A DNA stretch of 64,000 nucleotides. Source: Notospermus geniculatus (taxonomy: Eukaryota > Nemertea > Pilidiophora > Heteronemertea > Lineidae). The notes under the pieces were generated by a model, which worked only from the letters and a program-made list of their open reading frames with translations, searched no databases and had not been told where the DNA came from. Below are positions 22,555-35,366 of this stretch, one piece after another; positions within the stretch are counted from its first letter, which is position 1; every line of letters begins with the position of its first letter. The position numbers and the translations under genes are program-made. Where the stretch lies: contig NMRB01000252.1 of assembly GCA_002633025.1 (NCBI GenBank), positions 39,193 through 103,192 on the forward strand, read 5' to 3'.

Positions 22555-23753
22555 AATTCAAATCTCTTTGAATGAGTGACTCAGTCGTTCTTCTGAATGA
22601 GTCGACTTTGGTAATGGAAAATAATGAAGTTTTTGCAACTCTCAAACCATTATTTAGTACCGGTATGTAGTTGCGTCCTCAGTATAGAAAAATGAAGTGT
22701 GTATCACTTTCACCCTTCAAGAAATAGTATTGTTTTCAGATTATGCTCTTTCGTTGTCAATCTTTTTGGGAAAGAGGCATGCTTTTCTCAATTTATCTTT
22801 TTTGTGTAATAGTCAGATTCGCTGAAACTATTCCCCTTGAATGACAGTTCAGTTGAGGGGCCAGTCCCCACCCATGGGATGGGCCTTACACGTGCAGTTT
22901 TTCTGGTCCAATTTTTGCTCTTTCATTATTCTCTATGTATGGAGGTTCTGATGTAATAAATAGCCAGATTCCTCGAAACAGTCCCTTCAGTGAGATCCAG
23001 CTTCAGTTGTTTGCCAGTGCGACAACTTGAGTGGTCAGCACCCCCTGTGGTTTAATTGTGCTGTGCCCTGCAACTAACTTGCTGTATTCTATCCCCCTTC
23101 ATTGTCTGCCATCAAAAACTAGAGAGGCTTCATGTCCTTTCCTATTCAGTCTGCCTGATGAGCTGGACACATCAAAAATAAACCTATCCTAATTGTAGGC
23201 TCCTGTGGGACCTGATACTGGGTAGCCATTGTGGTAACTTTGATGTCCGTCAATCAGGTGGAAAATGGCAAAAATAACCAAACCTAAGCCCTCTATTTGG
23301 ACCTGAATGAAATCTCAGTGTAATTGCTTTGTGGTTATTTAGCCATTGGAAATGTTTTGTCTGAAGGGATAAGCTAGTGGTATTGATACATAGGGAAGAC
23401 CCTGACCTGGTCGATGGGTGCTGTTTAGAAAACCAAATGCTGTGGGATGGGGTTCTATGAAAGAAAGTGAATCCATTGTTTCGTGAATGTGGTGGTGCCA
23501 AAACGGATAACCTGTCTGGGTTTAAAGAGACAGTTGTCGAATTCTTGATGCTGCATGATGGGGTATCACTGCATGATTAGTCATGATGTTACATAAGACC
23601 AAGCACACCTACAGTTCTATCAATAAGACTTCCGAAAATATAGCAGGATATGCCTCTGATGTGACTCAATTTGCTGGTATTACTGGTAACCAGAGGAAAT
23701 ATTTGACACTTATTTCCCTGAAAGTCAAGTTATATTGCAGATAATGACATTAG
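22555..23753 (+). repeat. long direct duplication, left copy
   Basis: This block recurs at 24505-25683 at an offset starting at 1950 bp. The copies differ by scattered substitutions and an indel of about 20 bp near 23000 (GATCCAGCTTCAGTTGTTTG is present only here). The left limit is unknown because the second copy emerges from the gap. Confidence 0.93.
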
Positions 23754-23900
23754 GCCACACTTTTTTTATTTGTTGGATTACGAATCCGCCGCACATCATT
23801 TTCCCAAAAGTGAAAAAAAAATAAAAAACCCGACCACCATTTTTGACGAGTGTTTTTTTTCCCGCCGACCATAAATTCCACCAGATTATGAATGAAAGGT
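23754..23900 (+). repeat. A/T-homopolymer-rich insert before the gap
   Basis: It includes TTTGTTGGATTACGAATCCG, AAAAAACCCGACC and TTTTTTTTCCCGCCGACC. It is absent from the right copy, where different sequence follows GACATTAG. It resembles the end of a dispersed repeat running into the gap. Confidence 0.4.
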
Positions 23901-24504
23901 NNNNNNNNNNNNNNNNNNNNNNNNNNNNNNNNNNNNNNNNNNNNNNNNNNNNNNNNNNNNNNNNNNNNNNNNNNNNNNNNNNNNNNNNNNNNNNNNNNNN
24001 NNNNNNNNNNNNNNNNNNNNNNNNNNNNNNNNNNNNNNNNNNNNNNNNNNNNNNNNNNNNNNNNNNNNNNNNNNNNNNNNNNNNNNNNNNNNNNNNNNNN
24101 NNNNNNNNNNNNNNNNNNNNNNNNNNNNNNNNNNNNNNNNNNNNNNNNNNNNNNNNNNNNNNNNNNNNNNNNNNNNNNNNNNNNNNNNNNNNNNNNNNNN
24201 NNNNNNNNNNNNNNNNNNNNNNNNNNNNNNNNNNNNNNNNNNNNNNNNNNNNNNNNNNNNNNNNNNNNNNNNNNNNNNNNNNNNNNNNNNNNNNNNNNNN
24301 NNNNNNNNNNNNNNNNNNNNNNNNNNNNNNNNNNNNNNNNNNNNNNNNNNNNNNNNNNNNNNNNNNNNNNNNNNNNNNNNNNNNNNNNNNNNNNNNNNNN
24401 NNNNNNNNNNNNNNNNNNNNNNNNNNNNNNNNNNNNNNNNNNNNNNNNNNNNNNNNNNNNNNNNNNNNNNNNNNNNNNNNNNNNNNNNNNNNNNNNNNNN
24501 NNNN
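23901..24504. other. assembly gap (604 N)
   Basis: A run of N between the two copies of the direct duplication; open frames across it are meaningless. Confidence 1.
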
Positions 24505-25683
24505 AATTCAAATCTCTTTGAATGAGTGACTCAGTCGTTCTTCTGAATGAGTCGACTTTGGTAATGGAAAATAATGAAGTTTTTGCAACTCTCAAACCAT
24601 TATTTAGTACCGGTATGTAGTTGCGTCCTCAGTATAGAAAAATGAAGTGTGTATCACTTTCACCCTTCAAGAAATAGTATTGTTTTCAGATTATGCTCTT
24701 TCGTTGTCAATCTTTTTGGGAAAGAGGCATGCTTTTCTCAATTTATCTTTTTTGTGTAATAGTCAGATTCGCTGAAACTATTCCCCTTGAATGACAGTTC
24801 AGTTGAGGGGCCAGTCCCCACCCATGGGATGGGCCTTACACGTGCAGTTTTTCTGGTCCAATTTTTGCTCTTTCATTATTCTCTATGTATGGAGGTTCTG
24901 ATGTAATAAATAGCCAGATTCCTCGAAACAGTCCCTTCAGTGCCAGTGCCACAACTTGAGTGGTCAGCACCCCCTGTGGTTTAATTGTGCTGGACCCTGC
25001 AACTAACTTGCTGTATTCTATCCCCCTTCATTGTCTGCCCTCAAAAACTAGAGAGGCTTCATGTCCTTTCCCATTCAGTCTGCCTGATGAGGTGGACACA
25101 TCAAAAATAAACCTATCCTAATTGTAGGCTCCTGTGGGACCTGATACTGGGTAGCCATTGTGGTAACTTTGATGTCCGTCAATCAGGTGGAAAATGGCAA
25201 AAATAACCAAACCTAAGCCCTCTATTTGGACCTTAATGAAATCTCAGTGTAATTGCTTTGTGGTTATTTAGCCATTGGAAATGTTTTGTCTGAAGGGATA
25301 AGCTAGTGGTATTGATACATAGGGAAGACCCTGACCTGGTCGATGGGTGCTGTTTAGAAAACCAAATGCTGTGGGATGGGGTTCTATGAAAGAGTGAATC
25401 CATTGTTTCGTGAATGTGGTGGTGCCAAAACGGATAACCTGTCTGGGTTTAAAGAGACAGTTGTCTGAATTCTTGATGCTGCATGATGGGGTATCACTGC
25501 ATGATTAGTCATGATGTTACATAAGACCAAGCACACCTACAGTTCTATCAATAAGACTTACCGAAAATATAGCAGGATATGACTCTGATGTGACTCAATT
25601 TACTGGTTTTACTGGTAACCAGAGGAAATATTTGACACTTATTTCCCTGAAAGTCAAGTTATATTGCAGATTATGACATTAGC
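24505..25683 (+). repeat. long direct duplication, right copy
   Basis: Starts AATTCAAATCTCTTTGAATG immediately after the gap and ends ATGACATTAG. See the left copy at 22555-23753. Confidence 0.93.
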
Positions 25684-28600
25684 TGAGTTTCCTTATTGCA
25701 TTATTTTCTCACTCTCTGTAATATGACAAGATAAACATCTATCATTTAGTAACCTGATTGAGAAGATATTATCAATTTCTTGTCCTAGAAAATCTTGTTG
25801 ACTTCCCCACACTCATTCTGTTCCTCTTGTATTACTCATGTTTTAAATAGATTCAGGTGTTACCTTTTAACTGCAGATTCTATTGTCATATTAATACAGA
25901 ATTGAAAATTGGTGTTTTCTTCTTCATCAAATAACATCTTATCAAACTACAAACAAATTCTATAGCTTTACCAGAAAGCTTACTGCTCCATATTGAATTT
26001 CTTTTCAAAAATGCTTATCACTAAAATCTCTAGTGTCAACTCATGTTATGCTCCATGTTTAGAAATTACCAAATCTATGTAATATTATACCGCACATTTG
26101 CTGAACCAACAACTGTGATTTACTACAGAACTGGTTTGTAATCATACTAAAGTATAAATCAACATTGCTTGATTGGCTCTGAAATGTTACTTCATTCTCC
26201 TGCCTTTTCTTTCTCCCCGCTCCTATTCATCTTCTAGGATAATTCCCCAAGAAAATGCTCACAAAAAAGCTTGGCTTTTAGGTGCCTTTTGTCAAGTAAA
26301 TTCCTTTATACTTGAATGCCAAACATCCTGTCCATTGAAAATGGCTGCATCCAAAGCTATTTAACTTAAATCAATGAGGTATTTTGTTTGTAAAAATTCT
26401 TAAGAGAATTTCCATTGACAAGAAGTCTTGCATCAGTAGCATTATAAGTATAAGGGCTGATCTGCCTCACTGGTTTTCTATAGGGGCGCCCTGCCCTGAT
26501 TTTCTTGTTCTCACACCCCCAGGGTGTTTTTGTGGCTCTGTTAACCCTCCCTGGCATGAATGATGCGTAGTGTACAGGTTCTGCATTTCAGATTCCATGT
26601 GGTCATAAGTTTGGTAGGTCTGAGACAGACAAAACACTTCTCAAATGGAGAACAAGCTTTAGTCACTGTCCTATTCATAATCACTGATGCACATCTCTTG
26701 ACTTTTATCATATCTGAGATATTTTATGTCAACACTAGTAGAAGCTGGCCAATAAAATTCTTTGCAAATAATGCTTCGTGGCCCCTCCCATACCGGATGT
26801 TGACTGTGCAAGGCATATCTTTGCTGTGTCCCGCGTTATATCATAAATCAGAGCTCCTATCTGCCCACTGGCAGTAGGTTTGTCCTTGGCAAACACCTGT
26901 CGGAATATGATGTACTGATTTTGGAAGGTATAAACTCCAGTAAACTCTAATATTTTGACTGCGGTTCATCCCCTGTACAGGCTGGGTTTTGTCACCAGGA
27001 TCCACTATTTCTCCTCCATTTGACCAGTTGAGTTCAAATTCAGGCCAGGGACAAAAACATCATTTGTATATGGTCAAATGGTAGTCCTGATTTTCAGGAC
27101 AGCTGTGTCTTCTCTGCTGCATGTACTTTCTCAACACCCCATGGGAGGCTGATTGCATGATCCAAAAGAAAGGCCAATGTGACAGATAAAATGTGAGAAT
27201 ACCCCCCCCCCCCCATCTTTGATATATGTGAGAACCCCTCGCATCTTTGATATTTGGGTATATTTGATATTCGGACTGTAGACACCCTCCACCAAGTTGC
27301 TTCTCTTCTATCTTTGACATTTCCTCGCCTTGATTTGATAACACTGATTTGATACGTTACATCTTCAGAATTGTGAACCAAATGGTTTAATTCTAAAGCA
27401 TTTTCGTCAAATACTGTCACAGGAGTCTTTCTATTTTACCATTGCTTCATTGGTAATCTTGACCCAGTCTATTCATTATCAAGGCCATCAATTGTGTCAA
27501 TATCAAGATAACTAAGTTTCAACTCAAACAGAGCGAAATCCACATGCATGTTCTGTACAGTTATGCATTCAAATGTGCAATTTCAGTCGGCAGTGTGATT
27601 TCACAAACACACATCCATATCAAATGCAAACTGGTCCCTGTTCAGAGATTTCAATGCTACAAATCAAACAGGTTGATTGCACAGGTGAAGCTTCTTCAAA
27701 GGAATTCTACTGGCAATAAACTTAAAAGGATTTCCCAAGGAGTGGTAGGCTATTTACCCTCTGTACACAGTTAGATAATACCAGCCTATTGTCCAGTTGT
27801 TCTCCTCCATACTACCTGCCGCTGGACTTCAATGGCAGGACAGCCCATTGCTCTTGCCTTTCTTGGGACTCATTGGTTTGCTTTGGAGAGAAAAAACACC
27901 AATCTGTGTTGTGTTTAGTGAAGATGCTGAGGCATTCCCTCAGGGTCGTGTTTGACAAGTCAATTAACTATTATGCCCTGAGACTTAGGCTTCGTCAAGG
28001 CACTGGTTTGTTTCTTGTCCTGCTCTCTCTTGGCAGCTGCTGGACATTTCGTCATAGATTGCTAAATGTGTCCTAATCAGTTTGACTTTGGTGGCTGACC
28101 AATCCAGTAATATAAAGTTGAGGAAACCAAAACTCTGATGAGTCTGCATGCTTGATAGTTGAAGCATGTGTCCTTCAGCCTGTGCTTTATTTTGTATGCA
28201 TAGAAAACTAGTGTAGAACCTGAGCATCATACTTGAAGAAACAAAGGTTCCATCATTCTGCCCTCAATAATCAAGCCATTGGTTTATCCCTTCCCTTAAA
28301 GAAAATACACTACAATAGCATTGAAAATTATCCCCTTTCCTTTCATCACTTGGGTGATTGCATTATGGTAGGCTACTTGTTTTTGTAGCTTATCTGTGAA
28401 CAATGCTACAGGTTCCATTAAGTTTTCCTGGCCTCTGTTCTTACTCTGTCCTTCACAAAGGACATCTTCTGTGATGTAATGGTTACAATAGATTGATGCT
28501 CTTGAAGATAAGGCCTTCATTACCCCTGGGGCATTTATCTTGTTGAGATGTCCTAAGGATTAACCAGGTGGACAATCTTACCAAGGGCATATCCTGCCAT

Positions 28601-28741
28601 TTTCTGTTGACAGTTTTCTTAACCCTTTTCCTTCAGTTCTGTCAAGTGCTGGCTCGATCTTCCATCTTCACCATCAACTGTGAAAGAAAAGGAAAGAAAT
28701 TCTAAAATAACCCTAACCCCACTACATGTGTCTTGGCTATA
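25684..28741. other. AT-rich non-coding stretch
   Basis: About 3 kb without a supported exon. A C tract lies near 27200-27213. Frames such as 26560-26877 (plus) and 27094-27420 (minus) have no similarity. Confidence 0.4.
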
Positions 28742-28910
28742 ACCCTTTTTACACGGAGTTGGTTTGATCTGGTTTGAGGCCAGTTCACTTGCTTTTTGTA
28801 CTGCGAAAAAAGCCATGCAACCTGTACTATCCTTCCCTTTTCATGGTACAAAAAATACGGTAAGTGAACTGGTCTCGAATCAGATCAAACCCATTCTGTG
28901 TAAAAAGGGC
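28742..28910. mobile_element. palindromic TA-flanked MITE, 169 bp
   Basis: Ends ACCCTTTTTACAC and GTGTAAAAAGGGC are inverted and pairing continues far inward (GGTTTGATCTG...AGTTCACTT against AAGTGAACTGG...CAGATCAAACC). TA lies on both sides (28740-28741, 28911-28912). It is a TA-duplicating, Tc1/mariner-style non-autonomous element by structure. Confidence 0.8.
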
Positions 28911-28925
28911 TATTTCTTGCAATCC

Positions 28926-29007
28926 CATCCTCCCACAGCAGGGAGTTTTCGCCTCCTCTTCGTCCACTCACAATGAAGAGTGAGACCAAAGCGTGCTATG
29001 GAGGATG
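28926..29007. mobile_element. hAT-like MITE family, copy 3 (shortened)
   Basis: CATCCTCCCACAGCAGGG at the left; GCTATGGAGGATG at the right. At 82 bp it is shorter than the others and has no readable target duplication. It lies 15 bp right of the TA-flanked MITE. Confidence 0.75.
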
Positions 29008-29624
29008 TCCCTTCCCCTGCGTTGCACTACCATGTGCATTAGTACCAGGCAGCAGCTGCGTGCGATATTTGCCTCTCAGTTCGCTGTCAAACATTAGAAT
29101 ATTGTACCAAGTGTCATTGAAAACAAAAACCTGACAGCTCCATAGGTTATCATGATAATAGAGTGTGATAGAAGGGTCTTGGAAAAGGGTTTCAATGTTG
29201 CGATCAGATGTCCATTGTTGCAGCTGTGTGTGCTGATCAGGAACCACCCTTCATGTTGCACCACCTCCCATTGATGGACCAAGGGTGGGCCAAACACCCC
29301 CAGGACCTTTCCCTTCCTGTGTATTGACTTGGATGGATTAACCAGCTGGCTAATATTTATGACAAATTTCCTCATCCTCTTTTATTGTACACTTGCATTA
29401 ACCCATCGTGGACCAACAAGACAGACATGACAGAAGTGAATCTGATGATCTGGCATTTTGAAACAAACTGCCACTGATGGTTTTTCATCTATTTTAATAT
29501 TATTTCAAGGTCAGGTGACAATTTGAAGTCCATTGTGACATTTTGACATATTCAGTTACATTTCTTTGACTTTTCAGATTCCGATTGTGTGAAACTGTCA
29601 ACTTTGCTGGTTAATTGCAGTCCA
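29008..29624. other. non-coding stretch, nothing recognised
   Basis: Minus-strand frames (28996-29247, 29094-29375) overlap each other and lack similarity. Confidence 0.4.
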
Positions 29625-29900
29625 CACCAAATGACAGGGACTGACGGAACCTTGGAGTCTGCATTGGGAGGTACATGTAGGCCTAGGTCACAAGATGAGA
29701 GGGCTTATTTGTGCCAAGTTTGACCACTCCATTTAGCTCTCATGATGACAGGGACCCATATCCTGATTACTGATCGAACCTTGCAATCTGCAATGGGAGG
29801 GATAACACCAGAACTGCTCACAAAAGACAGTGATTAGCCTACTTGAGCCAGCATTACTTGGGCTGAGTTTGATGCCTGGACACACTCCATTAGCTCTTAG
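29625..29900 (+). repeat. degenerate two-copy direct repeat
   Basis: ACGGAACCTTGGAGTCTGCA and ATCGAACCTTGCAATCTGCA, about 125 bp apart, are each followed by a diverged GTTTGA...CACTCCATTTAGCTCT block. It is an old local duplication. Confidence 0.5.
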
Positions 29901-30196
29901 ATCACAGGTGGGTGAACCTCGGGGATCAGGTTGAATGGATGCTGTCCACGAATGTTGTGATTTCCCACGATCCTGCACCAGCATCGCAGCTATTTTTAGC
30001 AACATTTGGCTATAAATGGCTCTAGGTCATGATTGTGATCTACGAATTGTGTTGATGATGTGCGCAGATTGTCTAGATAAACATGGGGCTTATTGGTATT
30101 GATGATTATCATTCGATGGGTCATCCATTTTATCTTGCGTCTGGACCCTAGATCTTCTTCTTTAGGTCCGCTTTGTCCCGTTATTTTCATTCCTAA

Positions 30197-30538
30197 TTTG
30201 ATTTCGCATCCCTGGATACATTTGCCATTAACAGGAGATTGGCACCAGAGGGTTATTTATACTTGAGAAACATCGATGAAAACATTTCTGTTTTTCTCCT
30301 CATGAAATTGGAATGTGATAAGTTCACTCCAAGGCATTTGGACATTGCACCGTCTGGTCCTAGAGTAGTTTTGAATTCTTTTCGATATGCAGTTCAGCAA
30401 TCTCCCCTTGAAATTATGAAACAACAATCTGACATAAAACACACTGAATGTCCTCTCTCTCTCTCAGTGTCTTCTCCAGAACCAAGTGTCATGGGAAAGA
30501 CTCGTAAAAGTGACTCTAAGTTGATGAAGTTTGCATGA
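30197..30538 (+). other. 113-codon ORF of unknown status
   Basis: The frame is open from 30197 to a TGA at 30536. It contains APEGYLYLRNIDENISVFLL and PSGPRVVLNSFRYAVQQSP. A possible acceptor (CCATTAACAG) precedes it. No family is recognised and the opposite strand is also partly open. Confidence 0.15.
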
Positions 30539-30599
30539 AGTTGCACCTGAAGTTTCCTGTGGTATGTGTTTGCATAAGAATTTGCCACCTCCTAAAGAT

Positions 30600-33500
30600 T
30601 ATCCAGTACATTGGGAAAAGGAAAAGCTGAGCCCTAATTAATACTCAGAATTTCCTTTAGATACTTTCTTTTCAAGTCTTGCTTTGACTCCCATCGAAAT
30701 TTGAACGCTAATTGCCGTAATTTGCTTCATCTATTCTTTTCAATTGGAATTCCTGCTTGACTTTGAATGCTTCCTGGAAATTTTTATGACAGTGGACCAA
30801 CTCTTCAGGTGATGAAGTACACTTATTATGGCTTTGCAGTTTAGCCCACTTATTAAGACGTCTTGTGAAATGCCTCAGATTTGCTAAGGATAATTTTGAC
30901 AGTCCCCCAAAATCCCTTCCTCCATTTCCCGTGATCATTGTTACGCCAGTGTCAAATAAGTTTACCTGGGTGATGTTTACTATTATATTCACAGAAAGAG
31001 GCAATTTTGTCATCCTAGGATTCAGCAATCATCATTGGTAAACTTGTTCCTTGAAAGCTCTTCAGGAGCATTCTCTGATCGGTACATCGTGATCAGCAGT
31101 CCTGTGGTGGGTAACCTCTCTATTCATAAATGATGACATTATCATTTTACAGATTGCTCAATTTTCATAACTTTTATGGACAACCACTGCATAGCTGGAT
31201 GGAACTGGAATGATGAAGTTACTTCAGAATACAGTGAGATGTGATTTTCCTGTGCTCCAGAGCGTATATCCTGTGCATTCATAATAAACACAATAGCTTG
31301 CAAAATGAAATCTCTGCCGATTTTGATTCACCATGACTAAGACTTGAGTTGGCTACCCATTCTTTAAAGTGAATGGCCATCAATGTGCATGCAGTCTTGG
31401 TCAACTTAACCTGGAATGAATATGCAGTGTGTTTTGTTAACTGTCCTCTGCACCTCAATGGAATCGCTGACCCCTGAAGGGGTCTGCAATATAAAAAAGA
31501 TAAGTTAATGAAACTTGAAAAATTCTGCCTCCTACTCATGCATCTTAATTGTTCGGAGATCTGATGGAATGCATGGTTTCTTTGATGTAAAGCATGGGTG
31601 ATTCTGCTCTCGTACTCAGGTGACCAAAGAGTATACAGGGTGTGTCAAAATATAATGCTGTGATAGATTTTATCATATTTCTGTTTCATTTCTACTAATG
31701 AATAAATATGGAGGATTGAAATGTACTTGAAAAGGAAGAAAATTGAAAAGGAAGAAGTTGATGGAGAAAGAGTTTCATTTGGAGTTGAAGTAGAGCAGAG
31801 TACATTTCCTTTTGGCATGAGAATAAGCGGGACAGCCAGAAAATGGCCCTTCGCTGGTCATTTGTGGATAAATATTGGATTAGACAACTTCAGGTCAACT
31901 TGTGGTCTCCTTCTTAACACCTTTTATGCCCCAAATCAACATAAACAATGATTACTTGGAATTCTAATTAACAAAACACAATTCTCTTTGGAGGAGCTTC
32001 CAATTGCTTAAATAACCTCTTAAATCCCTTGTGGTTTCAACCAGGACTTGTTATGACATAATGCAGTTTTCGCTCTTTAGAATTTGCAGGTGCCTAATTG
32101 ATTCCTGAAACACACCATTCTTCTTATTTTCCATATTTCTATTGACCAAATCCAAAGTTGGTTAGTGGTCTTTTGATTTTTATCCCAACAAAACATACAA
32201 GTGATGAATATTCCTAGCAATTGCACTCAGGTGCACTGTTCAAGTGAATCAGACCATGACACTTGAATGACATTATCACCCAAGTTGATCCCAAAAGTGA
32301 CTCAGGTTACATCACGATGTATGTGTAAAATAATTTCATTCCTGTACTTGTCATGGACTGTGATTTCCTTTCAATGCCTAAGTGGTTATAGGCTCTTTCG
32401 AAAACGCCTGAAGAGTTATAGGCACTTTCGAATCTCATTGTCCATATCTGAATCGGGGCCAGGGCAGAGCAAACTGGAATTCTTGCACTTCAAAAGTGTT
32501 TTTGAAGATAGGGAAAAAAATGACTATGCATCAAATATGGAGTTCTGTATTCTGATTTTGCACACTTTTTCCGTATTTTGGTGTCTATATCTTTCTGATG
32601 TCACATGGTTCAGACTTTGTATATTTCAACATTTCAGCTCTGCTGGACAAGACATCACGTGCCAGACAGCTTTTGATCTGAACGTGCTTTTCTGGACCCA
32701 ACCTGTTGCATCACCGCTTTGAATTTGGCCACTTTTCTTTGGCTATTTCAATGACTCAAACACCAGGCATGGAAAATGTTGAGGGTGGATGATTTAAGAA
32801 CCCAGTTTATGTCTGGTTTACCTTTACTAAGTGATTTTAAGTGTCTCCTCACTTGAGTGGTTACTTTGTTCAAGAACAGCTTGGTCAGACAAAAGTTCTT
32901 GAAGGGGTATAGAAGGTGTTTGTGATGTGGACAATAGGTTTAGCGATCCAGGGATGATACTCTATCATGTCATCTTGAATCATCGCTTGATTTATGTTTG
33001 ATTAATGCCAGAGTCCAGCGTGGTGCAGAATAGTAATTAAAATTGAAAGTCCATTCATGTCAGTCTAGAGTTAGGCGCTGATGAAAGGGCTTCGGAGAAG
33101 AGGCAAGGTCCTTCATAGCTCATCATGCTATCTCATTTCAACGTGAATATCCACATCTCCTTTGATATAACCAGGGTTCTATTCATTGCGTGACGGTCAA
33201 CCCCGAGGGTCCTGAAGTCATGAAATAGGGTATTGATAATTGGCCTAGATAGCTGCATGAAGATTTCAGCCCTTTCAGCTTCTATTGATGTCGTTTCCAA
33301 TCACGGTTTTTCCCTGGACAAAATTATCAAGAGAGAGGACTTGAGTTTGTCAAGATTTTTAATGCTTTATGATAGAAATAGTTGGAGCATCCCGGTTGTA
33401 GTTTGCACCCTCTCTTTGCGGCATTTCTTTCATCTGTCTCATAGAATTTGTTTTCTGCATTCAGTGATATCGAAATCAAAGGTTTGTTGTGTTGATAGTT

Positions 33501-33636
33501 GGGTGGTGGTATTGACATCCAGGGCCCAACTGGGGTCTGGACTTATCGTGTGGTAAGGTTAGCTTTGTGATTGACGAAAACTGACAAGAGCGCGGCATGT
33601 GTAGGCCCTTGACCAGATCACTGCAGGAGGTCCGTC
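30600..33636. other. non-coding stretch, nothing supported
   Basis: Open frames at 30708-31028 (minus), 31721-31951 (plus) and 32267-32722 (plus) show no family signature or paired splice sites. GTTATAGGCTCTTTCGAA is repeated in diverged form near 32388 and 32416. Confidence 0.35.
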
Positions 33637-33812
33637 GCATGGGAGAGTAAACCGTGGTGCCTAATATACCTTGTGTCATTGCAAGGGCAAGTAAAAGACC
33701 CCATCCAAGTGAGGAATATGAGTAGCTTGAGGTGGCCTCTTCCGTACTTTACCAGGGCCAATAATGGTATGGCTTTGGTCCGGCTTTGGTCCTGGAGGAA
33801 AAATCTGATGAC
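33637..33812 (+). repeat. SINE body, copy without tRNA head
   Basis: It shares GTGGTGCC, TTGCAAGGGCAAGTAAAAGA, CCCCATCCAAGTGAGGAA and CAGGGCCA with the body of the SINE at 44451-44725, in the same order. No tRNA-like head precedes it, so it is 5'-truncated or a diverged relative. Confidence 0.75.
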
Positions 33813-34099
33813 AATAATCCCCTAAGGAGAAGAGACAACAAAGATTCAGCAGGAGGCAGTGCCCTGAACTGAAACGCAGGTTGCACAAGTTATTCATCTG
33901 CAAGTGCAAAAAAGGAATCTTTGTCCAGGCATTGTGTCCTGTTATTCAGACTTTCAATAGCTCATTCTTATGACCTTGTCCATGTCATGATGCCCTTTTC
34001 TGAGGTCATGATATCAGTCTGTCCTACATGTTTACACAGTTTGATGGGACAAGTTGCTGACAAAAACAAGTTTGTGTTCTGACATTTTCCCTTTGACAG
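33813..34099. other. non-coding stretch before the 34.1-kb exon
   Basis: Nothing recognised. It ends in the pyrimidine-rich tract TTTTCCCTTTGACAG that serves as the acceptor of the next exon candidate. Confidence 0.4.
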
Positions 34100-34299
34100 A
34101 TGGAGGACACTGTCAGGAAAGCATGGATTGGAGACAGACTGGAAGGTGCTGCCATCTACAAATTTGTTTACACAGACCATGTGCTCGCCCAAGCCTTCTT
34201 GCCCATGGATGCTTCAGTCACATGGACCATGTACTCTGTGTTCATCACTGACATGACTGCACTGAAAATTGTTTTTTCTGAACATATATTTTTGACCGG
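34100..34299 (+). CDS. unidentified internal exon candidate
   Basis: A 200-nt segment lies between a good acceptor (CCCTTTGACAG) and a good donor (GTGAGT). Only one frame is open throughout: MEDTVRKAWIGDRLEGAAIY, KFVYTDHVLAQAFLPMDASV, TWTMYSVFITDMTALKIVFS, EHIFLT. Entry is phase 0 and exit phase 2. The composition is protein-like, with a mildly hydrophobic middle. I do not recognise the family. It is on the RAD51B strand, 25 kb downstream, and does not join in phase to the exon at 51 kb, so at least one exon is missing if they belong together. Confidence 0.45.
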
Positions 34300-35366
34300 G
34301 TGAGTTCTTTGGTTTTGAATTGTATACAATCCATTGTATAAAAAGCTGATGAGTGTGTTGGCTATCTGTTGAAGGAGCCTCACTCAACAGGTTGCTGGCT
34401 GCTGATGTAGAGGCAGTCGGAGCTGATGAGGACACAAAGGAGTTTGACTGTCCTGTTTGATTCTAGTCTTATGAAAGGTGTGGTGTTGGGGGTCAAGAAA
34501 TTGATGGATTTGTAGAGATTAGTGAGTTTTATTATGACTTGGAGACATTTGGAGTCGACGATGCAGGTGTCCGAAGTGGCACATGCTGATATATGTGACC
34601 ATCACCACAAAATGAGTTGTAAAGTTGCTCTGAGGTTGGCAGGGTGAAATCAAATACTTGTCAATTTCAGAAGACCTTGGCCTGTTGTCTGACTTCTGTG
34701 GAACCCAAGTGAAGTGATTCCGTTTCTTCCTTTTTATCCTGGTGGTTATTTTGGTTCACTCTGGTTCATATTCTTTTCTTCACTTTAATATATATTTTGT
34801 TGTGATGGGTCACATATGTTTGAGGTAATTCCTGGCATAATGATAAATCACAGGGTACCGGTAATAACATTTGATGACAATCACCCCCTACCAAATATCC
34901 CCTGCAGTCACAGAGGAGGAGGTCTTATTTGTTCATTCATTAAAACAAAGCATTATAATGAATCTGTTCCTTTGCTGATCATATTCTGTTTGTCTTACCC
35001 TGCCAAATACTTGATCTTGCCCCATGCTGTGACATAAAGAAATCCAAGACTTTGACAAAGTTATGAGCTGAATATCTTAATCAGCTTTTATTCCATCACA
35101 ATGACTTGTAATATTAATCTATAATCCGTGATCCAGACTGTATTCAGAAGCTAAATCTTCACTTTCAGTTACCATAATGGGATTTTTTGAATTCATAAAG
35201 TGGGCTTTCGTTCCTAGGTAAAAACTCTGGTGGATTTGTTGTAAAATGAAATTGGAAAACAATTCAAGGGTAAAAAATCATTCTGGTTCTTAATCTGTCT
35301 TTTCTATTTATTTTTATGTTGTTTGTCATACTAAGTATGTTTTTGTTTCCAGGTGTCCAAGGTCTT
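34300..35366. other. non-coding stretch, nothing recognised
   Basis: AT-rich, with short frames and no repeat family seen. Confidence 0.4.

Noticed and set aside
23750-24595. Long open frames across 23901-24504
   Set aside because: They exist only because N codons are not stops.
32267-32722. 151-codon plus-strand ORF
   Set aside because: No similarity; rich in Ser/Leu/Phe as expected from T-rich non-coding sequence.
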